Positions 12,130 to 24,930 are shown, numbered from the stretch's first letter. The stretch: 64,000 nucleotides of DNA from Phascolomyces articulosus (GCA_025677815.1 JAIXMP010000001.1:2294001-2358000), one strand, 5' to 3'. Program-made: numbers and translations. The notes: generated from the letters alone by a model not told the origin.

Positions 12130-12966
12130 TTACAATTGCATTAATTGATGAGAAATATGAGTGATACGATAAGCGATCGATATATCACTTACAAGTAATA
12201 CAATGGTCAAAGTCAATAAGATCCATCCACTATAATCATTTTTTTGATTCCGTTCTATAGATCGTGCATCGTCATATCTTGATAATAAATAGGGTTGTTC
12301 GTTTTTATTGTTATCGTCAAAAGAGTCGTCATCGTAGTAGTCGTTATCATTATCTTTTGAGCTGTTGTCAGATTTTGTTGTTGAAGTTGTCGAAATATGA
12401 CTATCGTCGATTAAACTATCATTGAATTGTTTTTGTTGCCGCCGTAACCGTCGTTGTTCTCGTCGATCTTCAATATAATTATGATGATATTGTAACCATA
12501 AATCCATAATTAATTGATAGGCTGAATCTCTTGACATGAACGATGTAAAAACGTGCGATTTTTCATTACTCTTTTCACGGATTTCAATAGCATTGGGAAA
12601 TAATTTGATTGTTTTTCGTTTTTCAATAGAGATAATATTGGAAATCGAGAATTCTATCTATTATATATGCATAATTTATTATCAATGTGATACGAACGGG
12701 GATCAGTAGGGTGTGTTCTTCATTTTTGCAAAGTGGAAATAGATAGGGTTTACTTTTGTCGTCCAACCAAAAAAATTGGCTTTAAAGCAAATATGATGTT
12801 CAAAAACATAAAGATGACCTTGAATTAAAATATCTTTTTGAAAAGCACAACGATAAATTTCTAATAATTTTTCTTTTTCAGGAATTGTCTGAAAAATCGA
12901 ATGAAAGGAACGAGCATGTTGTTCTTGATCTTGTTGTTGTAGACTCTTTTTTTTGTTCAACATCAT
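12130..12966 (-). CDS. GRAM-domain protein with C-terminal membrane anchor
   Basis: Two exons, 12966-12754 and 12657-12130, giving 246 aa. The GRAM domain spans the intron: FHSIFQTIPEKEKLLEIYRC, GHLYVFEHHICFKANFFGWT, then after the junction IEFSISNIISIEKRKTIKLF and PNAIEI, ending at FTSFMSRDSAYQLI. This is the order seen in the Ysp/Lam/GRAMD1 lipid-binding GRAM fold. A basic coiled segment (REQRRLRRQQKQ) and an Asp/Asn-rich linker follow. A single hydrophobic segment (WILLTLTIVLLVSDISIAY) lies 12 residues from the C-terminus, so the protein is likely tail-anchored at the ER or contact sites. There is no START-like (VASt) domain, unlike full-length Lam/GRAMD1 sterol transporters, so a tether or adaptor role is more likely. 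Lipid specificity cannot be judged. Confidence 0.83.
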
Positions 12967-13757
12967 TTTTTAAAACTATAGTAGCAAGGGGGAACAATAA
13001 TAATAATGATAAGCGTAATATGTAAATATAAAATGTGGGGTAGTTTAGATTTTCAAGTTTTGGAATGATGAAATGGATGGAAAGAGAGGAAAAGAAAACC
13101 GAGTTGATTGCTATTATATATTTATCTATTTTAATATATACATCAAGTCATCAACAAGTTTTTTTGATGTATCTGACGACACTATTAGATAATAATAATA
13201 ATAGAGAAGTAATCCCAGGAACAGCAACAATAATTATCAAGACAATGAAGGAAATGAATATCTCATGGACAATAAACTATTCTCCATCTAATATATATAT
13301 ATATTTATATATATTATTTGTTGGACTTATTGTCTGAAAAAAAGAAGGAAAAATACAATGACAACTTATTACGATCAAGACAGACTTATATCAAGTGAAT
13401 CAAATGCCGAAAAATAATGTAAGGGGAGGATAGCTGTTATGATTTTTTCTGCATCATGCATCTTGGTCATCTATTTTTGTCATATATAAATTAAAAACAA
13501 GGAGTGAAAAGTCTATTGTTGTTGTCATGGTTACAGACATTAGTCTCAAACATATCCTACTAATTCTTATTATGTATTATTCTTACGTGCTAATAGAAAG
13601 AAACCTTTTTTATATATAAATATAGATTAATTAATAATGTTGTTAAAAAAACTATAATGAAAAAGAAAGAAAGGGATGATGTAAAATTATTGTGGACGAA
13701 AAAAAATTGATAGTAAGGGGGAACCAATGATAATTATTATTATTTCTATGATTATGA
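12967..13757. other. Intergenic, GRAM promoter and kinase 3' end
   Basis: AT-rich with (TA)n runs near 13290-13312. It carries the promoter of the minus-strand GRAM gene and the 3' UTR of the minus-strand kinase gene. A 90-codon plus-strand frame (13065-13337) has no domain and AT-driven composition, so it is not called. Confidence 0.5.
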
Positions 13758-16700
13758 TTATGCTGATGGTGATGAAATAAGTGTATCCTCTTGATGCGGT
13801 AGAACAATCTCTTGTTGTTTTTTAATAAGCTGTTGTCGTCGTGATTGTCGTCGACGTTTTGGTTGTTGTTTCTTTGGTGAATGAAAAAATGAGAGTTTTT
13901 GTACCACTGGATCATTACGAATATTATAATAACCACTTTTATCCAATCTCAAAAGATCAATCAATTTATGATATAAAAATTTATATGTCCAAACATTACC
14001 ACGTAGTCGACGTACATCCACAATGTATAATCCAGGAAGGTTTCGGAATCGACATATTTCAACGACAAAACGAATTTCTTCTCCAGAATCAATGGATGGA
14101 TCACCATAAATTGGTTGTTGTTGTCTTGCTGCGGATAATGAGTTACTATTGAAGTTATTGCCAATGAGTTTTTCTTCTTCATCCTCATCATCGTCACCAT
14201 CATAGTATTCTTCATCATCTTCTGTTGTCATGGGTATATTTTCTTCGGTGGATGACGCGGAAAGAAAAGAAGTAGTAGATTGTCGTTTGATTTGTAAAGA
14301 GGAAGGAACGGGCGATAACTGACCAGGATTAGGACATAACGAACTAAGAATGGATTTCGTATCCTCTTGTTGTAGTTTCTGGCCGATTTTACTTGTTCCT
14401 TCACGTTCTATGGTTGTCGATGGTTGACGAGTGGCACTCGTACCACTGTTGCTAATATTACCTTGTCGTTCTTCCTCCTCGTTATAAGTGTAGCTGCTCA
14501 TCATGGTTTTAGCAGCACGCCTTGAACATTTAATTTTATAATGGCCTTCTTGTTTATACTCGATACCCAATGCTTGAAGTATTTGACGCACTTCATTGAT
14601 AATTTCACTAGGAACACGCGATGTCAAGGTAGCACAATCCACAGCACCATGATGAACACGAATATCCAATAGATCTTCTTCATCCACATCATCATTGCTA
14701 CTTATTGTTTCTGGATGTTCGTTGCTCACAGGATGGTGATCATGAGAATGGGTATTACTATTAGCAATACGATTTAAACCAGACATGGTTTGTGATGAAG
14801 TGTGGGGGTAAAATGGTTGTGGAGGAGAGGATGGAGGTAAGTCTTCATCATCGTCATCGTCTCTTCTTGCTCTTCTAGCATGTTGGAAATCAGAAGAGGA
14901 TAACAAGGATGAATCTTGTTGATGACGATCTGTAGTAGATGTTGAATACGATTGGTGCTGTTTATTACCTGCGTAAAATAATATGTTTATTATATTTATG
15001 TAGGTTAGTCATCACAGATTTGATGCATTGGATGGATGGATGTATTTATATTTTTTCTGTTACGTACCTTGAGATTTTCTTTTGATCCACGCCATCATTT
15101 TTTTACTCACACTTTTTTCTTCTACTTGTTGATGAGTTGTTGTCATTCCTATAGCTGTATCCAACCCTTGTTGTTGTCGATGTGATGATTGTGATGATGG
15201 ATAGATCGTGTTTTTACCATGATGAAGATGATCATTACTTTCTGGTATTGGGGAATCTCTCAAAAGAGCACTTGCATCCATGGAATGACGCTGAGGTGGC
15301 CATACAGGATCACTTGTTGGAGGCTTGTTAGGATGATTGTTCGCTGTTGTTGTTGATGATGATGATGTAGCTGCAGTGGTTGTCTTTCGATAAATACTAT
15401 TACGAACTGCAGCAATCGCACGTCGACTCGTGGGTCCCCCTAAAGTACTGTGATACCGTGGGCGTTGGCCACGCGTTTTTGCACGTGTCGATGCGTGCAG
15501 CGACTCTTGACGATGAACAACAATGGTTTTCTTCTCTTCCGATGGCTGCTGTTGCTGTACTTTTTGTTGTTGATTATCATCCTTCTCCTTTTCGCCACTA
15601 CTACTAGTATTCTCTTGTTCCTGAGAAGGAGGAGGTTGCTGTTGTTCTTGTTGTTGGGATGACCGATTATGTGTTCCCATGGTGGCACTGATAATACTAA
15701 TACTGCTACTTTTTTTGAGACTGGCTGTATTTTCTTGTGGATGAGATGTTGGTGTCATGTCAATACCACCTTCCTCAAATCCATCTTTACGTCGTACCCG
15801 CAAACTGGCAATAAATTTCGACCTGAGCTTTGGCACTGGAAGTGTTTCATCCGTGGTGCCTGTTTCGTTTTCTTCCTGTGGTTGCTGTTGTTGCGGCTGT
15901 TGTTGTTGTTGGGTACTATTACTATCCGTCTTCCCAGTAAAAAAACTTAACAAACGTTCACGACGTGGTGGTGGTGTCGGTTTTGTTATTGGTTGTTCTT
16001 TTTGTTCTTCAATGACAGTACGTGTTTTACGAGATCGATCATATGTTGAATGAGGACCATTACGATGCATGTTGAATCGCCGAATTGCACCATGGACTGT
16101 GACAGTGCGTAATTGCTGTCCATTCCATTCTTCTCCATGGCGTTTTCTTTTTTTCACTTCCTCTCCTCCTCCCTGTTTTCCCTCTTTTTCTACCTCGGTC
16201 GTCTTTGTATCAGGCAAAACCACAATATTTTCCGTTTTTACAGCAGACCAAATAGCTTTACGGTAACTCGGCATAAATGATTGTTCCGCCATGACCGTTG
16301 CTTCTGCCTCCAATTCTTGATCTGATTTTTCAAACAAGGTATAATATTGTTTCAACCAAGGATGTTGTTGTATTTCATCCAACGTAATTCGTTTTTCTGG
16401 ATTAGCCACAAGAATATGACGTAATAAATCTTGAGCATCTTGAGTGACATGTTTGGGAAACGTAGGAGGAGTGGATAAGATGTAGCGATACAATTGATTG
16501 ATATTGTTGCTATCTGGATTACATGGATCGTCATCAAAGGGTAGATAGCCACATAACATGGCATAGAGAATTACGCCACAAGACCAAATGTCAACGGCGG
16601 AGCCGGCATACATTCCTTCATTCACTACCAATTCGGGGGCTGCATAACAGGGTGAGCCACATGATGTGGCCATCAGACCATCTTGCTTATTGTTGGCAAA

Positions 16701-17644
16701 TCCAAAATCAGTCACCACAATATTACGATTTCGATCCAATAATAGATTTTCCTATATAAATCATCTTTTTGGATAAGTCGATTATCCTTTTTTTATCCAT
16801 AGTACCGAAACGCTATTGCACTTGTCATATAGAAAAGGAGTGGAAAAGGGAAAGGAAAGGAAAGGAGAAAAAAAAAAAGAAAGAAAGAAGGAAATGAATT
16901 TGAAAACAAAAAATAGAAAAGGGGATTCTTCTATAAAAAGGGTCACAACTAAATGTTGATGATACATTACCAACTTTAAATCACGGTGAACGATCCTTTT
17001 CCGATGCATATATTGAACACTACTGATCAATTGGGCAAAAAGACGTTGGGCATCTTTTTCCTTGAGGCATCGATGGGCTAATATATATTCAAATAATTCA
17101 CCTCCAGAAGCATATTCCAATATGATCCCAATATATCTCTCTGTTTCAATGACATTGAATAACTTGACAATATATGGATGTTTTAATGTACGTAAGGCAT
17201 GGATTTCTCTTTCCACTTTACTTAATCTGGATGCAGAAAACCCCACTGTTTCTTTTCGAATAAGTTTAATCGCAAACTATAGATTTTTTTTGGAAACAAG
17301 AAAATAGATGATGATATATGCATCAATCCAACAACAGATGAAATCCATGGTTAATTTCTTTTTAAGGTTTCTCATCCTACATTTATTTGTTACCCTATTA
17401 GGCACGGAGAGAGTGTGTATGTATGTGTGAAATGAAATGTTACCTCTTGGCCGGTTTCCGTATGAATTCCAAGTTTAACTTTACCAAATTCACCTTCACC
17501 TAAAGTTTGTAAAAGTAAATACGGACCCAATTTGATTTGTCGTGCCTGTAAATGACGATGGTGATGTCGACGATAGTGAGCAAATGATTCTGTTTCTTTC
17601 GTTGTTGTTTCTGTTGTAGTGGCGGTGGGATTTTCTTCCATCAT
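13758..17644 (-). CDS. Kin4/Frk1-type serine/threonine protein kinase with KA1 domain
   Basis: Four exons: 17644-17444, 17276-16971, 16751-15068 and 14968-13758, giving 1133 aa. Kinase domain (residues about 40-310): glycine loop [15 protein letters not shown]-site Lys in [22 protein letters not shown], catalytic HRDLK (ending exon 2), ENLLLD (opening exon 3), DFG in VVTDFGFAN, and activation segment [12 protein letters not shown] with a phosphorylatable Thr. The insertion [20 protein letters not shown] is characteristic of yeast Kin4/Frk1. A ~500-residue Ser/Gln/Pro-rich linker follows, then a KA1 domain split by an acidic insert: [20 protein letters not shown] ... [20 protein letters not shown] ... 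[16 protein letters not shown]1 domains bind acidic membrane lipids and often autoinhibit. Kin4 in yeast acts in the spindle position checkpoint; conservation of that role is inference. Basic tail ([15 protein letters not shown]). Confidence 0.87.
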
Positions 17645-18781
17645 GATATCTTTCTAACAAAGGATTGTTGTTGTTGATTATTTATTTATGAAATATTCAG
17701 AGAAAGAAGAGGAGAAAGTAGAAGAAAATGTAAAAAAAAAAAAAATGTGAAGGAGTCTATAGATAATAATAATAAAAAAATGCAATGCACCGCGAGTTTG
17801 TTTTATTTATATGTTATTATGATTGTCAAAAAAAAAATACACGCAGTTGATTTCCAAGAGATAGAAATAAAAAAGAATGATGATGATGTATAAACGAAAG
17901 AAAAAGAAGAAATGGTGTGGACGCGTGAAGGGATCAAAAAAATATTATCCCTAAAAACATATAATAATGAAAAAGAATATGTGTGTTTTGAAATTAAAAA
18001 AAAATATGTTTCGGATATGTAATATAGACAAGGAAAGATAGAAGGGGAAAGACCATGAAGAAGGGATAATAATAAAAAGAACACAAGATGTTGTTGATGG
18101 TGATGAAAGGAGAAGTATGAATAAAAAAAATGACCTTAGATATATATTATGAATAAGCTGTTCTTCTTCACCACCTTCTTCTTCATGATGAATATATCGT
18201 CATGGATACATAAAGTGATATGGTAGAAGATCTATCTTTAATTATAATCAATAAGTAGACGTCTTTGTTTGTTCATATTCAATAGATTTATACTTAAGCA
18301 TGTACAAGTTACACGTGAACAATGAACCCATCCATCATTTACAATGTGTGAGAGAGTGTGTTTATCCCCTTTCGTTTCTCCTTTCTATCATTTTGTAAAT
18401 GCAGGGCCATAAAGTGATTTATTACATAAGTTTTTCTCTTGTTTTTTATATATGTATAATAGTATACGTAAAAATAACGATTCATATTTTATCCATTTAT
18501 TGAGTATGAGAAAAGCAAAATGTAAATGTAGGATTAAAGTATGCGGAAAAAACAAAAAGAGACAGATCGAAAGAAATATAAAAAAAGGAATATATTATGC
18601 AAAAGGAGGTGTAAAATGCAAGGGATTAAGTGGATAAATAATGATAAAAAAAAATAATGAATTATTTGAAATGAAGGGCCATTTTAACGAAAATAAAACG
18701 TTCCATTTTCTTCTATATGATAGAAGAACACATCATCTTGGTTTAATTTATATAGCTTTATATATTATCACCTTATCATCT
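17645..18781. other. Intergenic, kinase promoter and glucanosyltransferase 3' end
   Basis: AT-rich with poly-A/T runs. A 61-codon frame at 18452-18637 is Lys-rich and lacks any domain. No gene supported. Confidence 0.5.
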
Positions 18782-20496
18782 CTACCTTGTCAATACCAAT
18801 GACCCCATCATTACAAGAACCCAAGAAATAAAAGGGGATGGCAAAGGAATAGTAACAGCAGCAGCACCTGTTTGGATTGATGAACCTTCCTCTTCTGTTG
18901 GATCCATAGTGGCTTGAATATCTGCACATGTTTCAACATCCTTGCGTTTAGGGGAAGTAATTCGAGCATTACCATCAAATTCACACTTCCCATTCTTGTT
19001 CTTTTCCATGTAAAGATTGTAGAGCCAGCTCAACTTTTCAGTACCAGAGCAAAAAGAGAAGGCACCATAACGACCCTTTTCAGCATCACCACTGATATCA
19101 TCACACGATACCAAACCACATAACATGTCGATTTGATCCCCAAGAACAGAAGTACTATTACCACCAGTACCAGCGACAGTATTCATGACTTGATCAGAAG
19201 CTGTACAAGACAGTGTATCTTGCATACAACCACAAGCGCCATCAGAAGGTGTAGGCGGTAATTTGGCGGAAGCTTTCCAAACCTCTGATTGTTGTGGACA
19301 TTGAGGTGCTTGACGTTGTTCATTATAAGCATCCATATGAACACCCTTGGGACTGACCTTGGCAAGTGCCTTTTGCAAATTATGATAGTCATCCAACAAT
19401 TCAACTTGACCATTGGCGACCTTGACCAAGCCATAATTATTATTCTCCTGTGTCCATTCATAGACCACGCCTCCGGACCAAACATCTGTCATTTGAGAGC
19501 CATAAAGTGATTCGACATCAGTAAATTCGCGTGGTGTGACCAAATTGCAACCATATTCGGATAAAAACACGGGTTTATTATAATTGGCGAACTCCTTAGT
19601 ACGATCTGCGTAACCGGATTTTTCAAACGTCGAGTCACCACACCATTCGTACATGTTGACACCGAAAAAGTCAGCTTGTTCATCTTCTTGTCCACATGTA
19701 AAGTAATCCTTGATGGCATCACGAATGAATTCATCATCATTGCTGGCATATCCTACAGGAATGTATCGCTTTTTGGTATTCTTGATGAATTTTTTCGTGT
19801 CACGAATAGCCGCCTTGACGTAGGCAGACGCCAAAGTATTGGTCTTGTCATTAGTCACTTCATTACCAGCCACAAAGGCTAATATGTTATCATATTTGAT
19901 AAAGGCATCAACAGTCTTGCGATAGGCACTGTAGAGTCTGGTATCGTATTCAGGTGTTTTGCGATTGACGGAAAATTTGGGTGTGGCAATATCGAGGAGC
20001 AAATAAATACCAGCGTCAGCAAATGATTTCATACATTGATCATGGTTTTTAGAGGGGTCTACTTCATACACACGGACCACATTCATCCCCAATTTTTGCA
20101 TCAAGGATGCGTCGCGTGCACATGCAGTGGAATCTGCCAATGGATCGGAAATCGTCCACTTGTTGTTATCTGTTGTATGGCCATCTCTTGGTTGATACGC
20201 TACACTATTGTTTTATAATTTTTGTTATCATTGTTGTTGAATGTATCATTCTTGATCCATAATCCCAATTCAACCGTATGACTCTATGTCTCTCTCTCTG
20301 TGTGTGTATGTATTTGTAAATGAAGAGGGAACGAGGGAGAGAAGAGATGATATTACTTAATTTACCCTTTGATAAAGAATTGATTCTTTGTAACAGAATC
20401 AAACAACTTGTTACCCTTGATTTCGATAGGATGAAGTGCATTGACACCTGTGGTGGCAAGTAGCCATATTATTCCCAGTGTAGCAGCAATTTGCAT
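18782..20496 (-). CDS. GPI-anchored beta-1,3-glucanosyltransferase (GH72, GAS/GEL family) with X8/CBM43 module
   Basis: Two exons, 20496-20366 and 20204-18782, giving 517 aa. Exon 1 encodes a signal peptide (MQIAATLGIIWLLATTGVNA) and the family start HPIEIKGNKLF...FFIKG, continuing after the 161-nt intron as VAYQPRDG...DPLADSTACARD. GH72 catalytic residues: acid/base Glu in FVAGNEVTND and nucleophile Glu in VFLSEYGCN. MYEWCGDSTFEKSGY is typical. A cysteine-rich X8/CBM43 module follows (CGCMQDTLSC ... MLCGLVSCDDISGD ... CSGTEKLSWLYNLYM ... C). The C-terminal hydrophobic tail (ITIPLPSPFISW-like, ending VLVMMGSLVLTR) fits a GPI-attachment signal. Family role: cuts and religates beta-1,3-glucan chains in the wall. 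X8-containing members are the Gas1/Gas2 subgroup. Confident family call; paralogue number not assignable. Confidence 0.92.
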
Positions 20497-21638
20497 TTAC
20501 GGTTTATATTATGAAAAAAAAATATAAATGAAAAAGAAAGATGTTTATTTAATTTGAAAAAGATTTGGTTTTAAAAAAGAATTGAGAGAAACAAACTTGT
20601 CATATTCTTCCTGTTGATAATATTATTTTTAAAGGGTGAATTTGGTTTATAATATAGTTTACAGAAGTGGAGGGGTTTTTGCTTTGAAATATTTTTTCAT
20701 ATTTTACTCTATAATTTAAACATTCCAATCGTAATTTATAATAAACAAACAAATTATATAAGCTTATGTGTGGTATTTTTTATGACTGGAATATTTAACC
20801 AAGAATTCAATACTCAAGAGAACAGAAGACGGGATAAAAGGGGGTGGAAGGAGAGTATGTACTGATAAAAAAAAAGATATCATTACTTTTTACTTCAATT
20901 ACCACCATAATAATTATAAAAGATAAAGACGATGATTCACAGTGCGTATGAAAGAGAGATATGTGTTCGTTGGTTTAATAATAAAATGACAGTATCCAAT
21001 GGATCAAATATATCACTATTTTGTTTGTCGTGTGAATAAGAATGTTGTATTATTATTTTTTCTGTTTGTAGTAGTCTATTTTTTACGAATCATGATGAGC
21101 ATATGCCATTTATACTATATCGATAAAGAACAAATATTGGAGTATTTTTAATGTGTGAATGTAATTTTATTATATCCTTAGTAATAATACGTAACATCGG
21201 GTAGATCATCGAGCTTATTTTCTCTCTTCTATTGAACAGGAGAATTTATTTAATTATTTCTACGAAAATTGTCAAAGGTTGCACTGACCTTTTTATTTTT
21301 TTAATGCATGATCGAGAGAATCGGAAAATCTTGTTCACTTTATGGCCACTATACATAATACTTCTTTGTTGAGAAACGGGTAAAAGCAAAGCAGATATGT
21401 CTATTTTCACACGTACACAAAATGCACTGTTATGCCTCATTGTTATATAAATATTTTATTATTAAATCCTACATGTGATCTACACCATGCACTTTGTATA
21501 TAAAAAAGAAGAAGGATTTTCTAAGATGGCTGCATATATCTCGGCTTTGAAGCATCTTCTTTTCTATTTTTTTTTCTGCTACATTTTTCTCATTTCTTTT
21601 ATTTTTTCCTTTTTTCAAGGAACTTGTTATATCCAAAT
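20497..21638. promoter_or_regulatory. Divergent promoter region, glucanosyltransferase (-) / SDR (+)
   Basis: About 1.1 kb with no gene. A TATA-like TTTGTATATAAAAAAG at about 21492 lies ~145 bp upstream of the dehydrogenase ATG, followed by a T/C-rich leader. No distinctive repeats. Confidence 0.45.
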
Positions 21639-21929
21639 ATGACATTAAAAGAAGACAATTATTTTATCAAGAAAGTGGCTGTTATTACTGGTGGGAGTCG
21701 TGGAATTGGTCGAGCAGTGGCAGAAGCACTCGTAGCACGCGGAAGTAAAGTAGTAATTGGTGATGTTTTGGATGGAGCTGGTCAAGAAACAGTCAATGAA
21801 TTGAATGCCAAGGCGAACGATGGTGAAAAGAATGCCATTTATGTTCATACAGATGTTACAGTATACAAAGATGTGATTACCCTTTTCAAATCGGCAGAGT
21901 CAGAATTTGGTGGTGTGGATGTATGTATT

Positions 21930-21975
<46 letters not shown>

Positions 21976-23396
21976 GTGTTATATTATATATCAAAATGGA
22001 GTAATGGTGGTGGTGATTATCCTATTTATTAATTAGCAAAACAACCTGCTAATTCTGAATAAAACTACTATATATACAAGATCGCATTTCTTAATGCTGG
22101 TGTCATTAATAAACCGGATTTTATGTTTACACCTTTGGAAGGCAAGAGATAAGATGAAGAATAATCACTGGATTATATATCTATACTTGATTAGATTGAG
22201 CGGCATGGTCGTGTTGAAATGGCTACGTTTTTATTAATGATGGTACCTATGAACATTGGTATATAGACGAAGCAGATGACTTTCTACCTGATATCAATTT
22301 TACAGGTGTTGTAAAATGTACGCGTGTAGCTGCACTTGCCATGGCAAGACGTGGTGGTGGAGTCATTACGATTACAGCTAGCTGTGCTGGATTCGGTGGT
22401 CCCTTGTATGTCATTAGGATGCTACCATTATCTTAGCTTTTCTTTTCTTCTTAAATTCTATATTTATAAAACAAAAAAAAAAAAAACCTTATTTATATAT
22501 TTATAGCGCACTTTCGGTTTATAATGCATCGAAACACGCAATGATTGGATGGACGCGCAGCCTTGGCATGTTAAAAGATATATGCAATGTACGCGTTAAT
22601 GCAGGTAATAAACATTTATATTCAATCACATGATGACAAAAGAAGAGGAGTGAACCAAAACTACGTTATTAATCATACTCACAAAAAATACGAAAATAAT
22701 AGTATGTCCACATTGGGTCGGTAAGTAATACCAATTTAATTACTCTAGAGTGTCTTTCTTTTGATGGGAGTATAAACAATAACGAATGCTTTTTTATATT
22801 AGAAACCGACATGAGACATAAAATTACAGGATACCAAGTTGATCCATATGGTCCTTTTGTACAAGAATCTCCTACGGTTAAAATCGATACAGTTGTAAAA
22901 GCTGTATTAACTTTGATGGAAGATCCTAATCGTAATTGTGAGTAGCTATATATAAATATTTACATGGAGTGAAGTTGCCTGGAACAATAATCATGTCTTT
23001 TTTCGTATTAACCTTTTTTTTTTTGTTTTTAATAATCACAGCTGAAACTTTGATGGCTTTGCCACCCGATGTCATCCGTGCTCAACCGCCTATTCCAGCT
23101 TTCCGTAAGTAATGCTATCCATCTATTCCATGTACAGGAAAATCAAAAATAAGGAGAAAATAGGGATATTAGTAGAGAGCATTGAACGATGACAATGATG
23201 GCTGTGTTTCTGGAATTCATTTTCCGGTATTATCACATAATTTGACTAAATTGAATAATATACTTTGCTATTTTATATACTAGCTGAACAATCCAACCCA
23301 GCTTATGATAAGCGTGCAGTACAATATGAAAAAGATGCTTTGGAATACTATAAATCCTTGTTGGACCCTGCATTAAAGAGATACGAACAATTGTGA
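21639..23396 (+). CDS. Short-chain dehydrogenase/reductase (15-hydroxyprostaglandin dehydrogenase-like)
   Basis: Eight exons: 21639-21920, 22081-22141, 22267-22405, 22507-22604, 22703-22720 (18 nt), 22803-22937, 23042-23104 and 23284-23396; 302 aa. Rossmann motif VAVITGGSRGIGRAVAEAL binds NAD(P), with the acidic IGDV after beta-2 suggesting NAD. AFLNAGVINKP is the NAG motif. The catalytic Ser strand is VITITASCAGFGG and the active site reads YNASK. The 18-nt exon supplies VCPHWV and the next exon ETDM, the usual 'PG.V.T' position, here CPHWVETDM. C-terminal extension of ~60 residues (PAYDKRAVQYEKDALEYYKS). Intron 2 uses a GC donor (22142). Intron 1 carries a 40-nt T run. Substrate unknown; the eukaryotic 15-PGDH-like group oxidises secondary alcohols. 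The start is the only ATG before the Rossmann strand. Confidence 0.87.
21932..21971 (+). repeat. 40-nt uninterrupted poly-T in an intron
   Basis: Forty consecutive T in the first intron of the dehydrogenase gene, ten bases past the donor. Length is as given and may be affected by sequencing of homopolymers. Confidence 0.9.
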
Positions 23397-24352
23397 GATA
23401 CCGATGATGCAATGGTTTTCTTGGAAATGTACAACACATTGATAATCGGTTATTTAGCATCTCGCCTCGCTTGTCATGCTAATGGTCATCATCATATAGT
23501 ATTTATAAATAAAAATACATTGTATTAGCTGTTATATATCCTTCTCTTCGCTGTTTTATATGTTTATATAAGTGGTATTTACTTGCTTAAATATTATATC
23601 TTCTTGTGCATACTACGTAGGTGCACACTTTTTTAAAAGTATTAAAATGTTACGGAATCTAAATGCTTCTTCTCTTTGTATTCTTCTATTACCTTATGCC
23701 CTTGTTAGATAATGAGCGTTGGTTTAATAATTCCATAGTAGAATCAGAAAATGGATCATCCGAAGAATCATGCTAAGATCTATTATTGCTCTTGCTATTA
23801 TTGGCTTTTATCTCGTGGTTGATACTGATCTGTATATTGTTTAGGCGATAAATACATATATAATATTTCAAGGTAAATCATACAATGTTTGGGTTATCAG
23901 AGGAGTGTGTGAACACGGTAAGTTGAATTGGGGAGAGGAAAAATGAACAACCTTGGAAGGCTGGATTGTTTTTTTTTTAAAGTATACAAAGCACGTATAA
24001 CATTGTCATAGTGTATCTAAATTTAAATAAAAATCTAATAATAAGTGATACCTACACAATACCAAATATTTTTTTTATAAAGCATATGATAGCCATTGCT
24101 CACCTTATCTTTATATAAGGATTAAATTATCGTACTGGTGATTGATGTACGGTGAGTGCAATCTAGCACCGACCCTTCCTTGGTAGCGCCCTAAAACGTC
24201 ATTAATGTCCCATTTAAACTAGGGAACATTACCCACTGTCGTAAATAATAACCTATATCCACAACATTATTTATATAATTTGAGGATGAACGATTTTTTC
24301 CACAGAAATACTTGCTAGCAACAAATTCATATTTATAGAATGCGATACTTAC
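23397..24352. other. Intergenic between the dehydrogenase and the decayed mobile region
   Basis: AT-rich; a CTTACTACGTAGGTGCACACTT-like stretch near 23605-23630 has a partial match to the GGTGCACC repeats at 26.6 and 27.0 kb. No gene supported. Confidence 0.45.
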
Positions 24353-24900
24353 CACGTCCACTGGCATGGAGAAATAAAACACAAAGTAAGATTATTGACC
24401 AATTCTTTGGATGCATACTTGTACGTTGTAATAGTAATGTTGTTTGACATGGAAACACAACCATATGATGGTACTTTATGGTGGTCATAAAAGACATGCT
24501 TTTGTTTATCAGTAATCGGGTGGCCATGAGCCTGGGATACATCCTACAACAAAAGCAATTCCAATTTTGATTCATCAAGATATAAAATACTCTCAACGTT
24601 ATATTTGATTCCAGAATTCATGGTTGAAACATCCTTCAAAACGGCTTTGCTTGGTTGAAAATAAGTTGTATGATAGATGGTGCGGATGAAAACGATGTAA
24701 TAGTTCCCAAATACGGCCATAATGCATAATGTGAATAAGCAGTTTCGGATTCATTAATTTTTGTTGGTGTGCCTTTGTAATAGCGCAGGCCCAACATTGT
24801 ATACTTACAACTGGGTTCTGTTGGACAATGTGAGGAAGCGCAAATACTAATAACAAAGAGAAAGAGAGAAAGATAGAAAACGTGATATATGATAATAAAG
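24353..24900 (-). pseudogene. Fragment of an unnamed, probably lineage-specific fungal gene
   Basis: Read on the minus strand, 24543-24353 encodes DVSQAHGHPITDKQKHVFYD then HHKVPSYGCVSMSN and ITTYKYASKELVNN, ending at a good GTAAGTAT donor. A FDHHK..FG.L.ML...ADTYKYAS-like signature is one I associate with an unnamed gene family that is abundant in Mucorales genomes; I cannot verify this here. Just upstream (24596-24545) ESILYLDESKLELLLL is in frame but separated by a TAG. Further upstream a Tyr/Pro-rich segment (LGLRYYKGTPTKINESE, about 24790-24750) is in another frame. Stops and frame changes indicate decay. No function known. Confidence 0.4.
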
Positions 24901-24907
24901 CGATAAT

Positions 24908-24930
24908 GGGATCTTGAATGACAAGATCCC
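24908..24930. repeat. Perfect 9-bp inverted repeat (hairpin)
   Basis: GGGATCTTG and CAAGATCCC separated by AATGA. It lies between the gene fragment above and the decayed transposase. It could be a terminator-like hairpin or a remnant of a mobile element; nothing else supports a role. Confidence 0.5.

Noticed and set aside
13065..13337. 90-codon plus-strand frame
   Set aside because: Sits in the GRAM promoter, lacks domains and is driven by AT-rich composition.
18452..18637. 61-codon Lys-rich frame
   Set aside because: Composition follows poly-A content; no conserved features.
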